Virus record (IMG/VR): IMGVR_UViG_3300013131_000006
Location: 1-40,218 of that record
Reading direction: 5' to 3' (one strand)
DNA length: 40,218 nucleotides
From: a virus
Shown here: one piece after another, positions 1-6,450 of the stretch
Numbering within the stretch: the stretch's first letter is position 1
Layout of the letters: every line of letters begins with the position of its first letter
The notes under the pieces: generated by a model
The model's input: only the letters and a program-made list of their open reading frames with translations
What the model was told of the DNA's origin: nothing
The model's database searches: none
Program-made: the position numbers and the translations under genes

Positions 1-123
1 CGTCTGTTTCAGTTTCTTGAGCCTATACGCGTAATTCTGGAATGCCGATACGGAAGCGCTGCTGTCTTTTCCAGTGTCCATCCGCTTGATGAACTTTGAA
101 ATGAGATAGTCTTTCACGAGAAC
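1..123. repeat. Direct terminal repeat, left copy
   Basis: These 123 bases are identical to 40096-40218. The repeat lies inside one gene whose frame continues exactly from position 1 to position 40095, so the sequence closes into a circle of 40,095 bases. It may be an assembly overlap from a circular or circularly permuted genome rather than a true packaged end. Confidence 0.97.
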
Positions 124-1329
124 CGCATCAGGAACTGATATCGTATCAGTGTCCTTCGTTATCGATGAAAGAGTGGAATAGTAGTCCATCTTATAGTCCA
201 TCTGGTCATGAAGAGAATCCACGAGCGGATAGTGCCACACATACCCTGCAAAAATAGTATAGTATAGCGGTGTTCCGAGTGAAGCGTTCTGAAACACGTC
301 GGTATTGGCAGGATACGAAAGCGTAGATACCGAAGCGAGCGTAAGCACTCCGGTCGATTGGTTGTTTGCCGTATATGATATTTCATTTCCTGCTATCTGT
401 ATCGTTCCTGACTCTTCAAAGTCTGACGTTGACGAAAGCGTTATCGTTCCATCGCCTATTCCGAGAGGTGTCGTAAGATAACTGAACGCAACGTCATAGG
501 TTATGTTTTTCCACTCTGACATATCAACCCACGTCATTGCTGGGTCATTTCCGATTGAAAAGTTCCAAATAGCCTTGTTCGTGTGTGAGTCGTCAATATC
601 GGAAGGAAGTTGAATCCTCCAGTTTCCGATACTTGACTGTGTTGTCGCTCCGAAAACCTGCATCCAGCTCCATCGCTTCAATTCCCTGACCACCTCCATC
701 TGGCAGTTGTTTATCTGCTGAAACGCGAACTCGTCTGAAAACACCTCCGATGTAGGCTTATTTATTTCACCAAGAGCGGAATCGATTATGTATCTCGCCG
801 TGTTGAGAGCGTATGAACCGATCGGAACACCGTCTGAATAGTCAGAGTACGTATTCGTTATCGAGTTCTTGAATCTTGCGAAATAGTACCCGACCGTTAC
901 CGTTGTGTCGTTGTATTTCGTCTCGGTATCAACGTCAAGCTTCATTGTCGTCAGTACGCTCTTCGCTCCTGTAAGAGACGTGGCGTATGACAGTTCAACC
1001 TGGTCGAACGGTATGACATACACATAATCGGAATTGGTGTGCGCCTGTGTCGTAGCAGACGCGAGAGTCACCGTACTTCCTGTCGGTGCGGTTGCCGCAT
1101 GCGTCTTTATGATTTCGCTATTGTCAACGCCTGGCTTTCCGACGAAAAGAATCTTGTTGACAGCAATGCCATATATATTCTGTACTGTCAACGAAGAAAC
1201 TCCTGACGCGAAGTCATTTGTCAAGAACGTCTTCTGAGCGTCTTGAATGAGTACCTGAATCGGTATACGGATTGGTTCGTTTACAGTACCGTACCGTAGC
1301 TTGATTGTCGGTCGTATCTTGTTTGCCAT
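1..1329 (-). CDS. Virion structural protein, first 443 codons (gene crosses the window ends)
   Basis: The frame is open from ATG at 1329 (ATATG context) to position 1 and continues at 40095 to a stop at 39979, giving a 481-residue protein in the circular genome. The N-terminus reads MANKIRPTIKLRYG. The middle is rich in beta-prone Thr, Ser and Val stretches, and the C-terminal 90 residues are helical and basic. It lies between the capsid/decoration genes and the tail-fibre genes, so a head-tail joining or tail-tube role is likely from position alone. I do not recognise a named family. The gene is whole; it is split only by the arbitrary cut of the circle. Confidence 0.85.
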   Translation of the reverse strand, partial: MANKIRPTIKLRYGTVNEPIRIPIQVLIQDAQKTFLTNDFASGVSSLTVQNIYGIAVNKILFVGKPGVDNSEIIKTHAATAPTGSTVTLASATTQAHTNSDYVYVIPFDQVELSYATSLTGAKSVLTTMKLDVDTETKYNDTTVTVGYYFARFKNSITNTYSDYSDGVPIGSYALNTARYIIDSALGEINKPTSEVFSDEFAFQQINNCQMEVVRELKRWSWMQVFGATTQSSIGNWRIQLPSDIDDSHTNKAIWNFSIGNDPAMTWVDMSEWKNITYDVAFSYLTTPLGIGDGTITLSSTSDFEESGTIQIAGNEISYTANNQSTGVLTLASVSTLSYPANTDVFQNASLGTPLYYTIFAGYVWHYPLVDSLHDQMDYKMDYYSTLSSITKDTDTISVPDAVLVKDYLISKFIKRMDTGKDSSASVSAFQNYAYRLKKLKQT

Positions 1330-1332
1330 ATA

Positions 1333-1875
1333 CTAGGCGAGCGTCGGGCAGTCCTTCTTGTGTCTGAATCCTCTGCTTCCGCACAATTCGCATTTAATTC
1401 CGTCATCCTTCACTTCTTCGACAACCTCTTCTTGCTTTGTTTCTTCGATGTCTTCTTTCTTCTCCTCCTCTGCAGGAGCATCAGAGAAGAAATTTTCAGT
1501 GGAGACTTTTTCCTCTTCAGGAGTCATTTCATTGATTGCAGACTCTACTTCTTCCTTCAATGCCTCCATCTTCGATATTTTAGAATCAATTATTTCTTCT
1601 TTCGTGTACAGTCCGTTCGATATTGCCGCACCTTCTCTTCGAGAATCAAGCTCTATCTGAAGTTCAGCCTCCTGTTCCGGCGTTTCAATATAAGACCCTT
1701 TGATATCTTTATAGTCTACCTCTACAAGCGATATCGGAGCCTTAGAAAATTTAGCGTCTACTACCTTCTGTACAAGAGCTTCTTCCTCAGGTGTCTGAAT
1801 AAGCAGACCACCGAGCAATTTTCTGCTCATCATCATCAATTCGTCTTCTGATGGAAACTTCGGGCTGATAGACAT
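1333..1875 (-). CDS. Acidic phage protein with C-terminal zinc-finger-like motif
   Basis: 180 residues with a good ribosome site (AAGGAA, 7 bases before ATG). Two TPE(E/Q)E motifs, near residues 28 and 65, suggest a weak internal repeat. The centre is a long Glu/Lys-rich, probably coiled or disordered stretch. The last 25 residues carry CELCG...HKKDC, a possible CCHC metal site. The gene stops 3 bases before the next gene starts, so the two are probably translated together. Its place between decoration proteins and tail proteins suggests a virion or assembly role. Family not recognised. Confidence 0.8.
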   Translation of the reverse strand: MSISPKFPSEDELMMMSRKLLGGLLIQTPEEEALVQKVVDAKFSKAPISLVEVDYKDIKGSYIETPEQEAELQIELDSRREGAAISNGLYTKEEIIDSKISKMEALKEEVESAINEMTPEEEKVSTENFFSDAPAEEEKKEDIEETKQEEVVEEVKDDGIKCELCGSRGFRHKKDCPTLA

Positions 1876-1891
1876 ATTATTTCCTTATTAT

Positions 1892-2275
1892 TTATCCGCC
1901 ATGAGTAAACAATGCCTTATACGTTCCTGTTCCTGTAACCGTGACAAAAACACGAATGTACTTGAACAAATCGCTATCAGGGAAGAAATGTATAGAGCTT
2001 GTAGCAGAGCTAAGCGTAGGAGCGGCAGCGCGAGTGTCAAACTGTGCGTTTGTATTCGTAACGTTGGAAACGAGCCGGTTATAAACTATCCAGTTCGTCC
2101 CATCGTTCGATACCTCGACTCCGAACGCTCCGCTTCCTGAAGTGAACGCCGAGCAAATGAACTGAATAGACTTCATTTGCGAACGCTCTGCGTCTAGGAT
2201 AGTCGCCGATGTATTTGCAACCGTCGCTGACGTTGATGCCAGCGCTGTATCAGTGTAGGAATAGGGAAGTCCCAT
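1892..2275 (-). CDS. Small beta-rich virion protein
   Basis: 127 residues, rich in Ser, Thr, Ala and Val, without charged clusters or membrane segments, as expected for a virion beta-sandwich. The phrase VSNDGTNWIVYN resembles the surface loops of phage decoration or tail beta domains. It starts at an ATATG start preceded by AAAGAT. It follows a hairpin (2288-2330) and precedes the acidic zinc-finger protein. Structural role inferred from composition and position only. Confidence 0.75.
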   Translation of the reverse strand: MGLPYSYTDTALASTSATVANTSATILDAERSQMKSIQFICSAFTSGSGAFGVEVSNDGTNWIVYNRLVSNVTNTNAQFDTRAAAPTLSSATSSIHFFPDSDLFKYIRVFVTVTGTGTYKALFTHGG

Positions 2276-2287
2276 ATCTTTATTGTT

Positions 2288-2330
2288 AGGCTCTTATCCC
2301 CGCCCCCATTAAGAGGCGGAAGAAGAGCCT
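2288..2330 (-). other. Intergenic hairpin between two virion genes
   Basis: AGGCTCTT (2288-2295) pairs perfectly with AAGAGCCT (2323-2330), and a GC-rich inner stem (CCGCC/GGGCGG) continues it. No T-run follows on the minus strand, so it is more likely an mRNA stability or processing hairpin than a terminator. It lies between the stop at 2341 and the start at 2275. Confidence 0.6.
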
Positions 2331-2340
2331 AATTCGTTGA

Positions 2341-3096
2341 TTAGAGCGTCTCTATGACGTACGTAACGCTGACCTTCGCCGTACCAGCAGCCGTTCCAGG
2401 CTGCGTGAATGCGCCTGTCGCAACATTGATATTGAGAGCCGTCGCCGTAAGAGACGAAAGGTCAATACCTGCTGTCGAGAGCGGGACGAACTGAATGACC
2501 GCGTTGGAGGCCTTTCCGAACGAGTTAGCAGCCGAGATGATACCGGTAATGACCGTCGTACCGAGAGCGAGCGAAACGTTGCCGCCTCCGGTATACGCCG
2601 CCGTAGCGTATGTATACGCGATAGACGCACCGATGAGGCGGATGAACTTTCCGGAAGCAGGAGCTGCTACAAGAGCCTTCATGGTCGTTCCTGACACGAT
2701 ATCTGTGGCAGAAACGGTTACCGAAGCTGTCTGAACCTGACCTGTCTGGAAGCTGAACACACCGGCATTCGTCATCGAAACTACTCCCGAAGGAGTAACC
2801 TCAGCACCTACGTTTGAGCCGTTTCCAGCGATAATCTTACCGTCCGTGAGCGCGATATTCCCAGGAGTATCCGTATTAACGAGCGCGAACGTACAGCTTG
2901 AAGATGTACCGGTGTTCGTGTAGAGAAGACCAGTCGTAGTATTCACGAGAATACAACCCTTCGCGTATCCAGATACTGCCGACGGAATATCAGCCGTCGC
3001 GCACTTGCACTTCGTAATGTTTCCGCTCTCATCATTGAACGCCACGAGCACGCTCGGGGTTGTAGGATGAGGAGCGTAGAATGTAGATCCTGCCAT
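2341..3096 (-). CDS. Virion protein, probable head decoration or fibre
   Basis: 251 residues, almost entirely beta-prone (Thr, Val, Ser, Ala, Gly), with a Cys-containing N-terminal part (KCKCATADI). The composition resembles phage head fibres and decoration proteins that follow the capsid gene. The start is ATG in a GTATG context. It overlaps the 3' end of the nuclease gene by 65 bases, a long overlap that suggests the nuclease gene arrived later. No named family recognised. Confidence 0.75.
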   Translation of the reverse strand: MAGSTFYAPHPTTPSVLVAFNDESGNITKCKCATADIPSAVSGYAKGCILVNTTTGLLYTNTGTSSSCTFALVNTDTPGNIALTDGKIIAGNGSNVGAEVTPSGVVSMTNAGVFSFQTGQVQTASVTVSATDIVSGTTMKALVAAPASGKFIRLIGASIAYTYATAAYTGGGNVSLALGTTVITGIISAANSFGKASNAVIQFVPLSTAGIDLSSLTATALNINVATGAFTQPGTAAGTAKVSVTYVIETL

Positions 3097-3361
3097 ACTG
3101 TTTTATCCATTCTTCAGGGCTTTCCCAGTTGTTGAAATGAATCGGAGTGATTCCTGTTTCGACGAGCTTTCGGATCTTTTTTGCATTCTGTAAGTGACCG
3201 TCAATCTCTATCGCGTACAATCCAATCAAGAAGTCTATTTCCATTCCGTTCACTTTTACCTTCGCACGGAACGGTATTTTGTACCTCTTGAGAAGTTCAA
3301 CGAACTTTCTTTCAGCCTTTGTAGAATGGCCTTTGGTTAATTTGTTTATCTGACGCCTCAT
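3032..3361 (-). CDS. PD-(D/E)XK/Vsr-like endonuclease (DUF559-type)
   Basis: About 109 residues from ATG 3361 (AAAGAG, ATATG context); an upstream GTG at 3424 would give 130. The core reads KAERKFVELL, then MEIDFLIG, then AIEIDG, then GITPIHF. This is the E...D...(I)EIDG pattern of Vsr/DUF559 nucleases, with D in DFLI and E in IEIDG as likely metal ligands. It sits between the capsid gene and a decoration gene and overlaps the latter by 65 bases. Such free-standing nucleases in phage structural operons often act as homing or exclusion endonucleases. That role is inference; the fold assignment rests on the motif pattern. Confidence 0.7.
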   Translation of the reverse strand: MRRQINKLTKGHSTKAERKFVELLKRYKIPFRAKVKVNGMEIDFLIGLYAIEIDGHLQNAKKIRKLVETGITPIHFNNWESPEEWIKQYGRIYILRSSSYNPERARGVQ

Positions 3362-3469
3362 ATTCTCTTTGACCGGTCCTCGTGAGGCAGAGGATAAGGT
3401 ATTATCGAGCCGGCGTAAGGCCACCGGAAACCATCTCTTCTATTCTGTTGTTTTTTGTTTTCTGTCGGA
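3362..3469 (-). other. Capsid-nuclease intergenic stretch with hairpins
   Basis: About 108 bases without a convincing gene. On the minus strand CCGGT and ACCGG bracket two smaller hairpins, one of them CCTC/GAGG. Together they suggest a folded RNA between the capsid stop and the nuclease start. A short start at AGAAGAG-ATG leads only to a 10-codon frame. No T-run follows. Confidence 0.35.
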
Positions 3470-4396
3470 TTAGGCCGTAGCCGCGGAACCGACTGCCCAC
3501 TGGAAGCTCTGGAAACCAGGCTGGAAGTACACCGAAGCGGTATACACCTTAGTCCCGTTCGTGACTACCTTGTCACTATCGAAACGCGGCCTCCAACCCC
3601 AGACCATCTTTGCGAGCTTCGAAGCACGATCGAGGTCAACGAGGAACCAGTAGTTACCATACGCCGCCGGAATCCAGGAAGCGACCTTGTAGTCGATACC
3701 TCCCATTCCGTTCGCGAAGACGTTGGAGACACGGTTCGCCGAATCCGGGTTACCGATTGAGCGAAGGACTTCCTCAGCCTTTTCTTTCTTTTCCTGCGCG
3801 ACGATAAGACGGAGATTCCGACAGACCTGCATCGGTACTCCCTTGTCATCGTACATACGGTCAAGCATCTGCCGAGCAGTCTTGAGGTTATCATACGACA
3901 ACGGAACAGTTCCGAGCGTGTTGCTCTGCGTCGAGCCATCCTTCATCGGATGGTCTGAAGCGAACAGAGCCTTCCCATCACCACCAGTGAAGAAAGTTGT
4001 GCCGAATCCAAGATAGAAAATCTTCGCGGCGTTCTCATCAACGATTTGATTGACAGAATGCGCAGAAGATGTCGTTGTATCATTGATTTCAGGCCAGAGA
4101 TTGAAACGGAGCATTTCCTCAGTTATAACCGCTGCCTTGGTGTACTTCACCGGAGAGATTGTAGCCTTGTATCCGGAAACTTTATCCTCTCGGTTGTACG
4201 GCTCACCCTCACCCGTCAACACTGCCCTGCCGAGACCGGAGAAGTTCTCGTACTGCGGGTCCTTAGCATCAGCTTCGATATCCTTGAAGCCGAAAAGGCT
4301 ATATTCAAGGGTCTTCGAGAGCTGGTCGTTTGTCTCGTTCCAGACACCGCGAACTCTGTGGTCGGCGAGGTCAGCCAATTGCTGAATAGACAACAT
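3470..4396 (-). CDS. Major capsid protein
   Basis: 308 residues. The segments ALFASDHPMKDGSTQSN and YDNLKTARQMLDRMYDDKGVPM are the hallmark of Mu T-like (HK97-fold) major head proteins, and the length matches that family. It follows a scaffold gene and a small decoration-type gene, the usual capsid order. It starts with ATG in an ATATG context with no clear Shine-Dalgarno site and stops with TAA. No membrane or cleavage signal is visible. Family assignment is strong from motifs plus order. Confidence 0.9.
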   Translation of the reverse strand: MLSIQQLADLADHRVRGVWNETNDQLSKTLEYSLFGFKDIEADAKDPQYENFSGLGRAVLTGEGEPYNREDKVSGYKATISPVKYTKAAVITEEMLRFNLWPEINDTTTSSAHSVNQIVDENAAKIFYLGFGTTFFTGGDGKALFASDHPMKDGSTQSNTLGTVPLSYDNLKTARQMLDRMYDDKGVPMQVCRNLRLIVAQEKKEKAEEVLRSIGNPDSANRVSNVFANGMGGIDYKVASWIPAAYGNYWFLVDLDRASKLAKMVWGWRPRFDSDKVVTNGTKVYTASVYFQPGFQSFQWAVGSAATA

Positions 4397-4416
4397 ATGT
4401 CTTGTTCAATTACTGA

Positions 4417-4923
4417 TTACTCGTCGTTGCGAAGGTTGTACACCTTCACGAACTTGAACAGTCCCATCCGGAGACCGGAACCGGAACCTGTACCACCGAG
4501 ACCCTGCGGGTCAACGCCAGTACATACCACAACGCGGTTCGACGTGGTTTGCACCCCCGCGTTAACATCAACCTGCTGCGCACCTGTCCCACCTGCGACG
4601 AGCTTGTAGTAAGCACCAATCGAGGTAATAGCGGAAAGGTCCGCGTTTGTTCCCATCATGAACTCATAGTCCTGACTGATAGGAGTGTACACCGGCTGCA
4701 CCTTCGCGACAGTCTCGTTATTCGAGGCCATCGTAGCGGAGGTTGCAGAGACTCCAACAACGGAGTCAGTAGCGCCAGTGACTTTAAGACCATGCGACGC
4801 ATCAATCGTCAGAACGTCTCCGATAGCGAAAACTTCGCTGTTCTTACCGATGGCATTATGATCGTAATTGACGCCATTGGTCGGAGAAGTCTGCAGTGTC
4901 GCGCCATAAATTGTCGCTGCCAT
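4417..4923 (-). CDS. Capsid-associated decoration/stabilisation protein
   Basis: 168 residues, Ala/Gly/Thr/Val-rich and beta-prone, between scaffold and capsid genes. It resembles the small capsid-accessory proteins (DUF2190-like in layout) that come just before the major head protein: an early FAIGDVLTID stretch followed by VVGVSATSA. The C-terminus is basic and aromatic. Role inferred from position and composition. Confidence 0.65.
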   Translation of the reverse strand: MAATIYGATLQTSPTNGVNYDHNAIGKNSEVFAIGDVLTIDASHGLKVTGATDSVVGVSATSATMASNNETVAKVQPVYTPISQDYEFMMGTNADLSAITSIGAYYKLVAGGTGAQQVDVNAGVQTTSNRVVVCTGVDPQGLGGTGSGSGLRMGLFKFVKVYNLRNDE

Positions 4924-4941
4924 TGCTTTTATCTTCGCTTA

Positions 4942-5661
4942 TTAAGCGTTCGCTTTAGCATACTTGTTATACTCGTCAATGCTTCCGTACATCCTTACGA
5001 CGGCATCTCTTTCTTCCGCTGTAAGTGAATCTGAAGGATTGGCAGCAGTATCAGGCTGCAGAGCGCCCGCGCCGCGTGAGATTCCAGGATTCGAGAAGAG
5101 CATATCCTTACGCGCGTTCTCTGCCCTGTTGTCTCTCGCCCGGCTGATAAGTTCGTCGGAGTAAACGGCAGCAAAAGCCTTGTTGAGGTCACTCAGCACG
5201 CCTTCCTTAGTCCGTTCCGATGCGGTCTTGATTCTGTCATAGACAAACATCAGTTCCTTCACCTTTTCCGGATTCGATGCGAGTCCAGGCTTGTCGGCCA
5301 TAAACTCTTGGAATGCGAACCTACGAATCTCTTCCTTCTCCTTTTCCATCTCGGAATGGAGAGGATTCACCATCTCGCTGATATGCTTGTTCCACGCCTT
5401 TGAGGACGGGTCAGACATATCAATAGAAGGGATTTCTTCATCTTCAGGAGCGGTTCTCTTCGTTTCGCGGATTCTTTTCAGTTCCGCATTAGCCTCTGAG
5501 ATAGCCCGTGAAAGATTTTCTAGCTGCTGCTGTTTCTTCGCTAGCTCATCATCGCCTGTGTTTGGTTTATCCGGTGACGCCGGTTCGGGAGTTGTCATCT
5601 CCTCTCGCGTTTTATCCTCTTGGAGGATTTTGTCCAGCTCGTCCATACGTTTACGATACAT
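4942..5661 (-). CDS. Scaffold / capsid assembly protein
   Basis: 239 residues with a disordered acidic N-terminal third (Pro, Glu, Asp), a heptad-rich coiled coil near residues 42-65 and a helical C-terminal half ending near the tail MYGSIDEYNKYA. This is the usual make-up of phage scaffolds, and the gene lies directly before the capsid block. The start is ATG 5661 in a GTCATG context; a second in-frame ATG lies 5 codons in. A terminator-like hairpin ends about 30 bases before the start, so expression may depend on read-through. Confidence 0.75.
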   Translation of the reverse strand: MYRKRMDELDKILQEDKTREEMTTPEPASPDKPNTGDDELAKKQQQLENLSRAISEANAELKRIRETKRTAPEDEEIPSIDMSDPSSKAWNKHISEMVNPLHSEMEKEKEEIRRFAFQEFMADKPGLASNPEKVKELMFVYDRIKTASERTKEGVLSDLNKAFAAVYSDELISRARDNRAENARKDMLFSNPGISRGAGALQPDTAANPSDSLTAEERDAVVRMYGSIDEYNKYAKANA

Positions 5662-5689
5662 GACCCGGTACCGGCGGGAATTATGGATA

Positions 5690-5716
5690 AACTAAAAGCC
5701 CCGATATTCGGAGCTT
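5690..5716 (-). terminator. Intrinsic terminator or attenuator before the scaffold gene
   Basis: On the minus strand a 9-bp stem (AAGCTCCGA / TCGGGGCTT, one G-U pair, loop ATA) is followed by TTAGTTT. It lies after the portal-side genes and 30 bases before the scaffold start. There is no room for a new promoter between them, so partial termination could set the ratio of upstream to capsid transcripts. Confidence 0.6.
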
Positions 5717-5735
5717 CACGACTAGGAACGGAAAG

Positions 5736-5791
5736 AGCTGTTCAGGAACTTTCCGCGCCCATGCATGAGACGCCGAATCGCTTGAACAGCT
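5736..5791. repeat. 9-bp inverted repeat in the gap before the scaffold gene
   Basis: AGCTGTTCA (5736-5744) and TGAACAGCT (5783-5791) are a perfect inverted repeat with a 38-base loop. On the plus strand it is followed by TTTTACTTATTTT, so it could terminate antisense transcription. On the minus strand the T-run is weak. The gap 5662-5810 otherwise holds no gene. Confidence 0.5.
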
Positions 5792-5810
5792 TTTACTTAT
5801 TTTCAATATT

Positions 5811-6005
5811 CTATTCTTCTACCTCAAACTCACTATCTTCTACGTATGGAAATTTATTACCTGCTTTCCTCCAATCGTCAGGATGAGCCTTCAATAATCT
5901 TTTCTCCCAAACCATGTGCTTACAAGCCTGCAAGCCACCATAATACATTTCACCATCTATCTCTATACCGTATTTATCACCTTGAATTTTTTTTATTTTG
6001 TACAT
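5811..6005 (-). CDS. Small unknown protein, 64 aa
   Basis: Start chosen at ATG 6005 (TTATG context), because the longer frame to 6092 runs over the coding part of the upstream small gene. The protein reads MYKIKKIQGDKYGIEIDGEM..., a short beta-like N-terminus, then a helix, and an acidic tail (EDSEFEVEE). It overlaps the stop of the previous small gene by 29 bases. Function unknown. Confidence 0.6.
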   Translation of the reverse strand: MYKIKKIQGDKYGIEIDGEMYYGGLQACKHMVWEKRLLKAHPDDWRKAGNKFPYVEDSEFEVEE

Positions 6006-6147
6006 AATTCGATTGAATTGACTTATAAACAGGAACCTCAACCTTCTTGCCTTTCTTATTATTTTCCGGTACCAAACCGAATACTTCTGCATGTGTCTTG
6101 TTATAAATCTTCTCGAACCTCTTTGATTTCACGTTCGGTTTATTCAT
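5977..6147 (-). CDS. Small basic protein, 56 aa
   Basis: ATG 6147 (ATATATG) to TGA 5977. It begins MNKPNVKSKRFEKIYNKT and is strongly basic with many Lys and Asn. It overlaps the next small gene by 29 bases. A promoter (6152-6180) places the expected RNA start almost on the AUG, so the message may be leaderless. Family unknown; coding is supported by the clean overlap and start context. Confidence 0.5.
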   Translation of the reverse strand: MNKPNVKSKRFEKIYNKTHAEVFGLVPENNKKGKKVEVPVYKSIQSNYVQNKKNSR

Positions 6148-6151
6148 ATAT

Positions 6152-6180
6152 ATTCTATATCACTTTTTAGATTCTGTCAA
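6152..6180 (-). promoter_or_regulatory. Sigma-70-type promoter inside the late block
   Basis: TTGACA (6175-6180), 17-base spacer, TAGAAT (6152-6157) on the minus strand. It overlaps the end of the gene at 6160-6450. The predicted start point (about 6145) coincides with the AUG at 6147. Confidence 0.7.
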
Positions 6181-6450
6181 GCGTTTTTCCATTTTCTTTA
6201 TCTTGTCATAATCGTAGAAACAAGCCATCGATTGTGATAATATCTTCTCCGCCTGTCTGATTGAGCCTCGGTATTCTGAAAGCTCCTGCATGTTCTCAGA
6301 TTTCATTGCCGATATCACGATAAGACTGTTTATCATGTTTTCGAGATATGACCTGAATCCAGGCATAGCATAACATTTCGCGAGAGCGTCCTTCATCTCC
6401 GTTGTAAGAGCTGCTGGCTTTCTGAATGTTATCTTGATTTCTTCGCTCAT
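6160..6450 (-). CDS. Unknown helical protein next to portal, 96 aa
   Basis: The start ATG overlaps the portal stop (ATGA), so translation is coupled. The protein is almost all helix, has a short hydrophobic stretch (MINSLIVISAM) near residues 39-49 and a basic C-terminus. No family recognised. The tight coupling suggests a head-assembly or head-tail accessory role. Confidence 0.7.
   Translation of the reverse strand: MSEEIKITFRKPAALTTEMKDALAKCYAMPGFRSYLENMINSLIVISAMKSENMQELSEYRGSIRQAEKILSQSMACFYDYDKIKKMEKRLTESKK

Noticed and set aside
1-123. True packaged terminal repeat
   Set aside because: The repeat lies in the middle of a gene and has the odd, short length typical of assembly overlap. 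It shows circular closure but is not evidence for a defined packaging end.
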